Source: Fimbriiglobus sp.
GTDB lineage: Bacteria; Planctomycetota; Planctomycetia; Gemmatales; Gemmataceae
DNA: 18,608 bases
Reading direction: 5' to 3'
Assembly (NCBI GenBank): GCA_025352585.1
Contig: JANXTD010000411.1
Span: 1-18,608, forward strand
Shown here: piece by piece, positions 7,100 to 14,451 of the stretch
How the letters are laid out: each line of letters opens with the position of its first letter
Position numbering within the stretch: position 1 is the stretch's first letter
Notes under the pieces: model-generated
What the model saw: the letters and a program-made list of their open reading frames with translations, nothing else
Databases searched by the model: none
Told to the model about the DNA's origin: nothing
Position numbers and translations under genes: made by a program

Positions 7100-10039
7100 T
7101 CACCCCTCGCGTAACTCGCGCAGGTTCTCTTCGAGCGTCTCCGCCTGGCGCGTCAACTCGGCGACCTTCTCGCGCGACTCTTGCACGACCTCGGCCGGGG
7201 CGTTCTTGACGTAGCTCGCGTTGGCCAGCTTCGCTTGTAGGGCGGCGGCCTGCTTGCGGGCCTCGGCGATCTGCTTGTCGAGCCGCTTCGACTCGGTCGC
7301 CGGGTCGATCAGCCCTTGTAGCAAGACGCGGGCCTCGAAGTCGGCGTGGACGATCGAAGCCGACTGCTTCGGCTTCGTCGGCGACTCGGTCAGCGTGATG
7401 CCGCTGAGGTCGGCCATGCCGACGATGAAGGGCACCAGCTTCTCGAACGGCTTGGCGTGGGCCGCCGTCATGACGAGTTCGACCTTGGTCTTGTCGTCGA
7501 GTTGGTAGCGGTTGCGGACCTCCCGGATGGAGCGAATCAACTCCTGCATCCGGCCGATCTCGGCTTCGGTCTCGGGGGCCGTGAACGCCTCGGGGTAGCT
7601 CGGCCACTCGACCATGCAGACGTTCTCGAGCTGCGGCATCGGGGCCGCCAGCCCGCGGATCGGCGCGACCTCGTTGAGCGCCGTCCAGAGCGACTCGGTG
7701 ACGAACGGCATGATCGGGTGGGCCAGCCGCAAGATGCCGTCGAGTACGCCGACGAGGACGCGCTGGCCGACCGGGTCGCTGCGGCGCGACTTGGCCATTT
7801 CGAGGTACCAGTCGCAGAACTCGCTCCAGGTGAACTCGTAGATCAGCCGCGTCGCCTCCGCGAAGCGGTAGCCGTCGAGCGCGGCACTCACCGCGACAGT
7901 CGTGGTCGCCAGCCGCGAGACGATCCAGCGGTCTTCGACGGCGAGCGTGGCCGGGTCGATCGGCGCGGGGGTGTAGCCGTCGAGGTTCATCAGGATGAAG
8001 CGGGTCGCGTTCCACAGCTTGTTGGCGAAGTTGCGGCCGACCTCGAAGCGGTCCGACGCCTGCTTGGCGGTCGGCAACTCGGGGTCGTCCGCCGGCCACG
8101 GCCCGCCGGGGCGGAACGCTTTCTTGCATGCGGTGCAAACGAGCTTCTTAGTGCGCAAGTTCATGTGCTCGGCCTTGACCGGCACGAGGTTGCCGCAGTG
8201 CGGGCAGACGTTCGACACCGGCAGCCGCGAGTCTTGCGTCTCGCCAGCGATCGACGTGACGTAGTAGCGCAGCGCGTCGGTGCCGTACATGGCGATGATG
8301 TCGAGCGGCTCGACGCCGTTGCCCTTCGACTTCGACATGCGCTCGCCGAGGCCGTCGAGGATCGTCGGCGTGATGACCACGTCGCGGAACGGCACTTCGC
8401 CGAGATTGTACAGGCCCATGATGACCATGCGGGCCACCCAGAGCGTGATGATGTCGCGGCTCGTCACCAGGGTCGAAGTCGGGTAATACTTCGCGAGGTC
8501 GGCCGTCTGCTCCGGCCAACCGAGGGTCGAGTGCGGCCACAGCGCCGACGAGAACCAGGTGTCGAGTACGTCGTCGGACTGGACGAAGCCCTCGGCCTCC
8601 AAGTTGGTCGCGTCGCCGTCCTGTTCAAGGCAGACGTGAAGGACGTTGCCGACGAGGTCGGTCTGAACCGCGCGACCCGGTTCGCAGAAGCCGAGCCGCT
8701 TGCCGTGGACCAGTTCGTAGGCGGTGACTTCGGTCGCGCTGGCGAACTTCTTCGTCCAGACCGGGATGCGGTGGCCCCACCAGAGTTGCCGGCTGATGCA
8801 CCAGTCACGCTTCTCGCCGAGCCAGTCGAGGTACGTCTTCGCATAACGCTCAGGGAAGAAGCGCACGCGGCCGTCGGTCACCGCGTCCATCGCCGTCTGC
8901 GCGAGGCCGGGCTTTTCGGGCCGGTCGCCCATCGCCACGAACCACTGGTCGCTCAGGTACGGCTCGATCGGCGTCTTCGACCGGTCGGAGTACGGCAACG
9001 GGATGTCGCGGTCCTGCTTGTCGAGGAAGTAGCCGAGGGCTTCCATGTCGGCGACGACGAGTTCGCGCACTTTATAGCGGTCCAGCCCGGCGTATTTGTC
9101 GCCGCCGACGGCGTTGATGGTGCCGTCGGGGTTGAGGATGTTCAGGATGCCGATTTCGGGGTGCCGCTGCCAGCAAGCGTAGTCGTTGGGGTCGTGGGCC
9201 GGCGTCACCTTGACGCAGCCGGTGCCGAGCGTCGGGTCCGCGAGTAACGCATCAGTGATGATGGGGATTTCGCGGCCGGTGAGCGGCTGCAACGCCTTCT
9301 GGCCGTGGAGGGCCGTGTACCGCGCGTCGTCGGGGTGGACGCAGAGTGCCGTATCGCCGAGCATCGTTTCGGGCCGCGTGGTGCTGAACGAGATAAACGT
9401 GTCCGGCATCCCGACGACGGGGTACTTGAACGTCCAGAAGCCGCCCTTGACCGTCTCGGTGTACGTCTCGTCGTCGGCGACGCTGGTTTGCAGTTGCGTG
9501 TCCCAATTGACGAGCCGCTTCCCGCGGTAGATGTACCCGTCGCGGAACATCTTGAAGAAGGTTTCGCGCACCGCTTTCGTGCAGAGTTCGTCGAGGGTGA
9601 AGCGGGTGCGCGACCAGTCGAGCGACGCGCCGAGTACGCGCAACTGCCCGAGGATGCGCGTCTCGTACTTGGCCTTCCACTCCCAAATCTTGGCAACCAA
9701 CGCTTCGCGGCCGAGGTCGTAACGGGTCTTCTTCTCCTGGGCGAAGATCAGCTTCTCGACGACGGCTTGCGTGGCGATCCCGGCGTGGTCGGTCCCCGGC
9801 ACCCAGAGCGTGTTGAAGCCCTGCATCCGCTTGCGGCGAATCAGCACGTCTTGGAGCGTGTTGTTGAGCGCGTGCCCCATGTGCAGCGCGCCGGTGACGT
9901 TGGGCGGCGGGATGACGATGGTGTACGGCTCGCCGGGCTTGGCGGGGTCGGCGGTGAAGTAGCCGCGCGCCTCCCAGTGGGCCAGCCAGCGCTCCTGGGC
10001 GGCCTGGGCGTCGAAACTCATGGGCAACTCGGTCGGCAT
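7100..10039 (-). CDS. valS: Valyl-tRNA synthetase, with a zinc-ribbon-like insertion
   Basis: ValRS charges tRNA-Val with valine. The 979-residue protein has the class I signatures PPPNVTGALHMGH (HIGH motif, 53-56) and GERMSKSKGN (567-571, Arg in place of the first Lys). It has the CP1 editing domain with TTRPETMLGDTA (220-231), WWGHRIPVW (420-428), and the anticodon-domain start FANKLWNATRF (671-681). The C-terminus is the coiled-coil tRNA arm (about 905-975, rich in K, E, A and Q). Between the KMSKS loop and FANKLWNA lies an extra segment with two CxxC pairs (Cys612/615 and Cys635/638) that looks like a zinc ribbon. The start at 10039 has AAGGA about 9 bp upstream; an in-frame ATG at 10021 has a weaker site. 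It is the last gene of the minus-strand cimA group, 10 bp after a Uma2 gene. Confidence 0.96.
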   Translation of the reverse strand: MPTELPMSFDAQAAQERWLAHWEARGYFTADPAKPGEPYTIVIPPPNVTGALHMGHALNNTLQDVLIRRKRMQGFNTLWVPGTDHAGIATQAVVEKLIFAQEKKTRYDLGREALVAKIWEWKAKYETRILGQLRVLGASLDWSRTRFTLDELCTKAVRETFFKMFRDGYIYRGKRLVNWDTQLQTSVADDETYTETVKGGFWTFKYPVVGMPDTFISFSTTRPETMLGDTALCVHPDDARYTALHGQKALQPLTGREIPIITDALLADPTLGTGCVKVTPAHDPNDYACWQRHPEIGILNILNPDGTINAVGGDKYAGLDRYKVRELVVADMEALGYFLDKQDRDIPLPYSDRSKTPIEPYLSDQWFVAMGDRPEKPGLAQTAMDAVTDGRVRFFPERYAKTYLDWLGEKRDWCISRQLWWGHRIPVWTKKFASATEVTAYELVHGKRLGFCEPGRAVQTDLVGNVLHVCLEQDGDATNLEAEGFVQSDDVLDTWFSSALWPHSTLGWPEQTADLAKYYPTSTLVTSRDIITLWVARMVIMGLYNLGEVPFRDVVITPTILDGLGERMSKSKGNGVEPLDIIAMYGTDALRYYVTSIAGETQDSRLPVSNVCPHCGNLVPVKAEHMNLRTKKLVCTACKKAFRPGGPWPADDPELPTAKQASDRFEVGRNFANKLWNATRFILMNLDGYTPAPIDPATLAVEDRWIVSRLATTTVAVSAALDGYRFAEATRLIYEFTWSEFCDWYLEMAKSRRSDPVGQRVLVGVLDGILRLAHPIMPFVTESLWTALNEVAPIRGLAAPMPQLENVCMVEWPSYPEAFTAPETEAEIGRMQELIRSIREVRNRYQLDDKTKVELVMTAAHAKPFEKLVPFIVGMADLSGITLTESPTKPKQSASIVHADFEARVLLQGLIDPATESKRLDKQIAEARKQAAALQAKLANASYVKNAPAEVVQESREKVAELTRQAETLEENLRELREG

Positions 10040-10049
10040 GGGGAGTCCT

Positions 10050-10973
10050 TTACTTCGCGTCGTTCAGTCGGGCCTTGAGTGCCGCGAGTTCGCGGGCCAA
10101 GGCTTCGGCGCGCTCAGTCGCCTCGTCGGCGCGCTGCTTTTCGGCCCCGGCCTCTTGCGTCGCCTCGTCGGCGCGCAGTTTCTCGGCTTGAGCCACCACG
10201 ATCGCCTCGTCGGCGCGTTGTTTCTCGGCCCCGGCCACCTGGGTGGCCTCGTCGGCCCGCTGACTTTCCGCGTCGGCGCGGCGCGCGAGATCGACGCCCG
10301 TGAGGATGTCATGGCCGGCCTCCGTTGTCGCGATGAGTCGGTCGTCGGCCCAGCGAAGCCAAACGTTGACGCGGGGGAGGAAACACCCGAGCTGTGCGTC
10401 TCGCGGCAGCGGTTTGTAGTCTTCCACGCTGCGACGGAAAGCCAGAACCTTCTCCGCCCCCGCAGGGCCTGCGGCGTCCACGATCACGTAGTAGGGGATG
10501 CCGGCCTCGTGGTACTCGATGAACTTGGCCTCGAAGTCGGTCGCCCTCGTCGCTTCGGAGGTCACCTCGATGACAGCCATAACCCGCGCGCCCAAGTCTC
10601 GCACAGGGAGCGTCCCCCGGAGCGGGTCCCAATCGGCGTGAAAGTTGTCGAACACGACGACATCCGGGCCGTGAGGGGCGATTCCCGGCACCTGCCAATC
10701 GACGCGGTGGTCCGTGAAGACCCTGACTTCCGGCTCACTCTCGTGAAGAATCTCGATCGCTTCGCGGAGGTAGTTCACCGTCACGGTGTGCAGGTCGGTG
10801 AGCATCTCGCGGTCCTCTTCCTGGGGGTGCAGGAAGTCTTCTTCCGTGAGCGGGACCATCACCTGACGCGCGACGCCGTCCGGCCCGACACCGGGGACGT
10901 ACCGGTAGCCGATGCGGAACGGGTCGAGCGCCGCGGGCGGGTTCTGGGCGTCGTGGCGGGTGTCGATCGACAT
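10050..10973 (-). CDS. Uma2 family (DUF820) restriction-endonuclease-like protein with repeat tail
   Basis: The first 230 or so residues of this 307-residue protein have the PD-(D/E)XK core of the Uma2/DUF820 family. Asp104 is in GPDVVVFDN, Glu136 in VIEVTSEATRATDFEAK, Lys150 follows, and YHEAGIPYYVIVDAAG completes the core. The catalytic set looks intact, but the natural substrate of this family is unknown. The C-terminus (about 230-305) is an Ala/Glu/Arg-rich tail built of 14-residue units beginning RADEA, ending in a leucine-containing coiled coil. It is tightly placed, 13 bp after cimA and 10 bp before valS, so it should be on the same transcript. GGGGGCAG precedes the ATG. It is distinct in sequence from the shorter Uma2 protein at 12780-13343. 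Confidence 0.82.
   Translation of the reverse strand: MSIDTRHDAQNPPAALDPFRIGYRYVPGVGPDGVARQVMVPLTEEDFLHPQEEDREMLTDLHTVTVNYLREAIEILHESEPEVRVFTDHRVDWQVPGIAPHGPDVVVFDNFHADWDPLRGTLPVRDLGARVMAVIEVTSEATRATDFEAKFIEYHEAGIPYYVIVDAAGPAGAEKVLAFRRSVEDYKPLPRDAQLGCFLPRVNVWLRWADDRLIATTEAGHDILTGVDLARRADAESQRADEATQVAGAEKQRADEAIVVAQAEKLRADEATQEAGAEKQRADEATERAEALARELAALKARLNDAK
10092..10259 (-). repeat. 42-bp tandem repeats inside the Uma2 tail
   Basis: Four consecutive 42-nt units (boundaries near 10259, 10217, 10175 and 10133) encode 14-residue repeats: RADEATQVAGAEKQ, RADEAIVVAQAEKL, RADEATQEAGAEKQ, then a diverged RADEATERAEALAR. A unit of two heptads is consistent with a coiled-coil oligomerisation tail. 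Near-identical DNA makes copy number prone to slippage. Confidence 0.8.
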
Positions 10974-10986
10974 GGTCTGCCCCCGG

Positions 10987-12555
10987 TTACTGTGCGGCCT
11001 CGTCGGCGTCCTTGAACAGCTTGTACTCGATCGAGTCGGCCAACGCGAGCCACGAGGCCTCGACGACGTTTTCGCTCACACCCACCGTGCCCCAGATGGC
11101 GTCGCCGTCGCGGCTCTCGATCACGACCCGCACCCGCGCCGCCGTGCCGGCCTTCGAGTTCACGACGCGGACCTTGTAATCGACCAACTGCAACTCGTCG
11201 AGTCGCGGGAAGTGCGGCAGCAACGCCTTGCGCATCGCCGCGTCGAGGGCGTTCACCGGGCCGTCGCCCTCGCTCACGGTGTGTTCGACACCGCCCGCGA
11301 CGTTCAACTTCACCGTCGCCTCGGTGACCAGTCCGGCCGGCCCCTGCTCGATATTGACGCGGTACGCCAGCCGCTCAAACCACGGCGTGTACAGCCCCGC
11401 CGCCTGCTTGACGAGCAGGTCGAACGACGCCTCGGCCGCCTCGTACTCGTAGCCGGCGAACTCGCGGTCCTGCACCGTCGTGAGGATGCGCGTCATCAAC
11501 GCCTTGTCGTGGCCCACGGCGTACTTCGTTGTCTTGGCCAGGATCGTCGATTGCCCCGACAGTTCGCTCACCAGCAGCCGGCGTTCGTTGCCGACGAGCG
11601 TCGGCTCGATGTGCTCGTAACTCGTCGGGTTCTTGGCGACGGCGTGGGTGTGCATGCCGCCCTTGTGGGCGAACGCACTCGCCCCGACGAACGGCTGGCC
11701 GTTGCGGAAGTTCATGTTCGCCAGCTCGTAGACGTAGCGCGACGCCTCGGTGAGCCGGCCCAGGCTGCCGGGGACGAGCACGTCGTGGCCGTACTTCACC
11801 GCGAGGTTGGCGACGACGCTGACCAGATCGACGTTGCCGCAGCGCTCGCCGATGCCGTTCATCGTGCCCTGCACCTGCGTCGCCCCGGCCCGCACCGCGG
11901 CGAGCGTGTTGGCCACGGCCAGGTCGCAGTCGTTGTGGCAGTGGATGCCGACCTCGCACGGCACCAGTTCGCGCACCTGCCGCACGGCGTCGGCGACGAA
12001 CTCGGGCATCGTGCCGCCGTTGGTGTCGCAGAGGATCACGGCACTCGCGCCAGCCTCGGCCGCGACCCGCAAAGTGCGCAAGGCGTAGCCGCGGTTGGCC
12101 TTGAGGCCGTCGAAGAAGTGTTCGGCGTCGTAGAACACCGTGCGGCCCTGCTCGACGCAGTGGCGCACCGAGTCGGCGATCATGGCGACGTTCTCGTCGA
12201 GCGACGCATTGAGCACCTCGGTGACGTGGAAGTCCCAGGTCTTGCCGACGATGGTGACGTGCGTCGTGCCGGAGTCGAGCAGCGCGTTCAGACCGATGTC
12301 GTTCTCGGGCGGCGAGTTCTTGCGCCGGGTCATGCCGAAGGCGACGACCTTGGCGTGGCACAGCTTCAGGTTGCGGACGGCCTGGAAGTACTCGAAGTCC
12401 TTGGGGTTCGAGAGCGGGTAGCCGCCCTCGATGAAATCGACCCCGAGTTCGTCGAGCCGCTTCGTGAGGAGCAATTTGTCTTGCAGGGAGAAGTTGACGC
12501 CTTCGCCCTGGCTGCCGTCGCGAAGGGTCGTGTCGTAGATGGACGTGCGAGTCAC
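10987..12555 (-). CDS. cimA: (R)-citramalate synthase
   Basis: CimA condenses pyruvate with acetyl-CoA to citramalate, the first step of the threonine-independent route to isoleucine. The 522-residue protein has a DRE-TIM barrel: [15 protein letters not shown] (9-23, with Arg12 and Asp13), [14 protein letters not shown] (141-154), LCDTNGGT (175-182), the metal-binding HCHND (206-210) and [12 protein letters not shown] (230-241). A LeuA-type C-terminal regulatory domain begins at roughly residue 390. The DAEHFFDG and LCDTNGG wording favours CimA over 2-isopropylmalate synthase or homocitrate synthase. The GTG at 12555 is chosen because [15 protein letters not shown] follows at once and GGA lies 8 bp upstream. 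The frame is open to 12813, but that part overlaps the promoter, leader ORF and hairpin and has no homology-like character. Isoleucine feedback through the C-terminal domain is expected from the family. Confidence 0.92.
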   Translation of the reverse strand: MTRTSIYDTTLRDGSQGEGVNFSLQDKLLLTKRLDELGVDFIEGGYPLSNPKDFEYFQAVRNLKLCHAKVVAFGMTRRKNSPPENDIGLNALLDSGTTHVTIVGKTWDFHVTEVLNASLDENVAMIADSVRHCVEQGRTVFYDAEHFFDGLKANRGYALRTLRVAAEAGASAVILCDTNGGTMPEFVADAVRQVRELVPCEVGIHCHNDCDLAVANTLAAVRAGATQVQGTMNGIGERCGNVDLVSVVANLAVKYGHDVLVPGSLGRLTEASRYVYELANMNFRNGQPFVGASAFAHKGGMHTHAVAKNPTSYEHIEPTLVGNERRLLVSELSGQSTILAKTTKYAVGHDKALMTRILTTVQDREFAGYEYEAAEASFDLLVKQAAGLYTPWFERLAYRVNIEQGPAGLVTEATVKLNVAGGVEHTVSEGDGPVNALDAAMRKALLPHFPRLDELQLVDYKVRVVNSKAGTAARVRVVIESRDGDAIWGTVGVSENVVEASWLALADSIEYKLFKDADEAAQ

Positions 12556-12592
12556 GGGGAGTTCCGGGGTGGGGTGAGGGTGGGAAACGAAG

Positions 12593-12622
12593 CAAGCCCT
12601 GAAGCGCAGGCTCCAGGGCTTG
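12593..12622 (-). terminator. Attenuator-type hairpin in the cimA leader
   Basis: On the minus strand, CAAGCCCTG (12622-12614) and CAGGGCTTG (12601-12593) pair perfectly. An inner GAGC/GCTT (one G-U) extends the stem to 13 bp with a CTGC tetraloop. The following CTTCGTTTCC is only a weak U-tract, so termination efficiency is uncertain. The 5' arm contains CCCTGGA (12618-12612), which can alternatively pair with TCCAGGG at the end of the leader ORF. The palindrome could also be a dispersed intergenic repeat. Confidence 0.55.
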
Positions 12623-12653
12623 GGCGTCCGGCCGATCGCTCGACCCCCTGCCG

Positions 12654-12728
12654 CTACCCTGGACGAACCCCGGCCGCACGCACTCCCTGCGCGGCGAGAA
12701 TCACGACTTGGGCGGCGGCGACAGTCAC
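12654..12728 (-). CDS. Putative branched-chain amino acid leader peptide of cimA
   Basis: This is a 24-codon ORF starting with GTG at 12728, with a strong GAGAGG ribosome site exactly 7 nt upstream. Residues 8-11 are Val-Val-Ile-Leu, and Val also occurs at 3, 16 and 21, so 7 of 24 residues are branched-chain. The Ile codon is ATT and the last Val codon is GTT, both uncommon in this GC-rich DNA. The final codons contain TCCAGGG (12663-12657), which can pair with the 5' arm of the downstream hairpin. By analogy with known ilv and leu attenuators, stalling at the Val/Ile/Leu run would leave this segment free to form an antiterminator. A ribosome reaching the TAG would mask it. Function is inferred; chance short ORFs are common in such DNA. 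Confidence 0.55.
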   Translation of the reverse strand: MTVAAAQVVILAAQGVRAAGVRPG

Positions 12729-12754
12729 GGCGAAACCTCTCGGTAGGTGCAATC

Positions 12755-12783
12755 AATGTACGGCGGCCCGCTGCGCGCGTCAA
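12755..12783 (-). promoter_or_regulatory. Predicted sigma-70 type promoter of the cimA-Uma2-valS group
   Basis: On the minus strand, TTGACG (12783-12778) and TACATT (12760-12755) are separated by exactly 17 bp. The -35 overlaps the TGA of the upstream Uma2 gene. The predicted transcript start is the A near 12748, about 20 nt before the leader ORF start and 13 nt before transcription passes its ribosome site. Confidence 0.6.
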
Positions 12784-13343
12784 GCGAACAGCGCGTCGAG
12801 GGCGAGCGTCCACCCCGGCACCGCCGGCTCCGAGTCGGCGACACTCCCGGCGGCAAAGACGACCGGCGTGAGCGGGTCGGCCGCCGCGTACTTCGTCACG
12901 GTCTTCGCCCGCGGATCGACATCCCAGACTACGAGGGTGCCGGCGTAAAAGTAGTCCTTCCGCTTCGCCTCATACTCGGCGTCCCCGGCGGAACTGAGTT
13001 CTTCCGAAGTACGAATTTCCACCGCGAAGGTTGGCGGACCGGGGACAGGCCCCAACAAAGTCTTCGACAAGTTGAACGCGTAGTACGACGCGTCTGGCGA
13101 GAACGACTGACGCCCCGATTCGAGCGGCTCATCAAGGGCATAGGCCAGCAAGCCGGTGAAGGTCTCGCCGACGCCTAGAACCTCGATGTGCCGATCAAGG
13201 CTCATCACAATCCTCGACGCCAGACGCGCGTGCCAGTACCCATTCGGCGGCTGCGTCACGACGTAGCCGTTGACGAGCTCGGCCTTGTCTTTGGTGCTCA
13301 TCAAGTCGGCGATCGTTGCCGTGCCGCGGACTGCTTTCGGCAT
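12780..13343 (-). CDS. Uma2 family (DUF820) restriction-endonuclease-like protein, short form
   Basis: The 187-residue protein has the typical Uma2 outline: ELVNGYVVTQPPNGYWHARLASRI at the N-terminus (22-45), then SFSPDASY (Asp84), FAVEIRTSEE (Glu109), and YEAKRKDYFYAGTLVVWDVDP (Lys127). The PD-(D/E)XK residues appear intact. Family members are very numerous in planctomycetes and cyanobacteria and their biological role is unsettled. AAGGAG lies 7 bp before the ATG at 13343. The gene begins 39 bp after the isomerase-like gene, so the two may be co-transcribed. Its stop codon is embedded in the -35 of the cimA promoter. Confidence 0.85.
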   Translation of the reverse strand: MPKAVRGTATIADLMSTKDKAELVNGYVVTQPPNGYWHARLASRIVMSLDRHIEVLGVGETFTGLLAYALDEPLESGRQSFSPDASYYAFNLSKTLLGPVPGPPTFAVEIRTSEELSSAGDAEYEAKRKDYFYAGTLVVWDVDPRAKTVTKYAAADPLTPVVFAAGSVADSEPAVPGWTLALDALFA

Positions 13344-13382
13344 CGCATCACTCCTTCGGACCGGCGGTCTGGGGACGCAAGG

Positions 13383-14252
13383 TCAACTCGGCAGTAGGCT
13401 CTCCCAGAGCTTCTTGTACGCGCGTAGGTACTCGACGCCCTTCGCCGGCTCGACCGACTTGCCGACCTCGCACAGCGTGTAGCGGTCGTAGCCGACGCCG
13501 GCGAGCTTGGCGAACAGCTCGCGGTACGGGTACTTGCCGGCCGCGTCGTTGGTCAGCTCGTTGATGTGGCAGGACTTGATGTGCTTTTCGAGCAACTTGA
13601 AGCCCTCGGCGACCGAGCCGTTGACGACATCGGTGGCGTTGGAGTTCCACGTCAGGCCGACCGCGGGGTGGCCGCAAGCGTCCATGATGGCCTTCGTATT
13701 CTTCGGCACCTGCGTGACCGCGCCGTGGACCTCGACCCAGATTTCGAGGCCCAGGTCGGCCGCGGCGCTGCCGCAGAGTTTCAGCGCGGTGCCGATCTGC
13801 TCGCACGCCTCCTCGACGGTTTGGCCCTTGGCGACGCCGTTGGGCCGGACCTTGACCCCGCGGCCGCCGAGGTCTTTGACCAGCTCCAGGAACTGCTTAC
13901 ACTCTTCGACGTTCCGGGTCACTTCCGCCCGGTCGGCGGCGTGGAACTCGCACACACTACCGCAGCCCCAGAACTTGACCCCCGAGTCGGCGAACCGCTT
14001 CTTGACAGTGGCCCGCTCGTCGGCGGTCAGCTTCGGCTCGACGCCGTGCTTGTGCGTCGTGCGGCACTCGATCGCCGCGACGCCGGCCTCGCTCGCGATG
14101 CGCAGCAGCGTGGGCAAGTCCCAGTTCTGCGCGACGTTGTACGTGACCAGCCCGAGCTGGAACTTCGCCGCCGGTGCGACGGCCTGGGCTTGCGACGCGG
14201 CCAGGGTGGTGGCGAGCGCCGCCCCGAGGAATTCCCGACGATTGATGGCCAT
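13383..14252 (-). CDS. Sugar phosphate isomerase/epimerase-like TIM-barrel protein with Tat signal
   Basis: The 289-residue protein begins MAINRREFLGAALATTLA, a twin-arginine signal (Arg5-Arg6) with likely cleavage after the AQA around residue 24, so it is probably exported folded. The remainder resembles xylose-isomerase-like AP-endonuclease family 2 barrels. Recognisable parts are FQLGLVTYNVAQNWDLPTLLRIASEAGVAAIECR (31-64, with Glu62 as a likely metal ligand), a central EIWVEVHG strand, HIKSCHINELTND and YTLCEVGKS. Such planctomycete proteins are usually called sugar phosphate isomerase/epimerase; the true substrate is unknown. The ATG at 14252 directly starts the Tat motif and has GGAG about 8 bp upstream. 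The frame extends upstream to 14624 but crosses the divergent trpC start. Confidence 0.85.
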   Translation of the reverse strand: MAINRREFLGAALATTLAASQAQAVAPAAKFQLGLVTYNVAQNWDLPTLLRIASEAGVAAIECRTTHKHGVEPKLTADERATVKKRFADSGVKFWGCGSVCEFHAADRAEVTRNVEECKQFLELVKDLGGRGVKVRPNGVAKGQTVEEACEQIGTALKLCGSAAADLGLEIWVEVHGAVTQVPKNTKAIMDACGHPAVGLTWNSNATDVVNGSVAEGFKLLEKHIKSCHINELTNDAAGKYPYRELFAKLAGVGYDRYTLCEVGKSVEPAKGVEYLRAYKKLWESLLPS

Positions 14253-14451
14253 GACTGCGACTCCGGAGGGGTGAGGAGTCGCCATCATGCCCGCAAGCCC
14301 GCTGCAATGCGAGCGCCGAACGCGCGGCGGCCCGCGAATCCCGGCCGGCGCGACGCTCGCCCCGCGAATCGGTCGTGGCGGTCGAAGGTCACTCCCGTAA
14401 GATCCGAGGGTATCGGGTTTCGCACCGAGTTGAACGATGAGACTCCACGAC

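Noticed and set aside
7346..9247. Long plus-strand open frame opposite valS (633 codons)
   Set aside because: It is the antisense shadow of valS in GC-rich DNA; its translation is Arg/Asp/Val-rich without any domain, while the minus strand has full ValRS motifs.
10092..10259. Regularly spaced repeats as a possible CRISPR array
   Set aside because: Units are contiguous 42-mers without unique spacers and lie in frame inside a protein gene.
12556..12813. N-terminal extension of cimA to an ATG at 12813
   Set aside because: The extra residues are Arg-rich, overlap the upstream Uma2 gene, the promoter, leader ORF and hairpin, and are absent from the family pattern, which begins at the GTG at 12555.
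10912..12948. Long plus-strand open frame opposite cimA (678 codons)
   Set aside because: Low-complexity shadow translation; cimA on the other strand has complete catalytic motifs.
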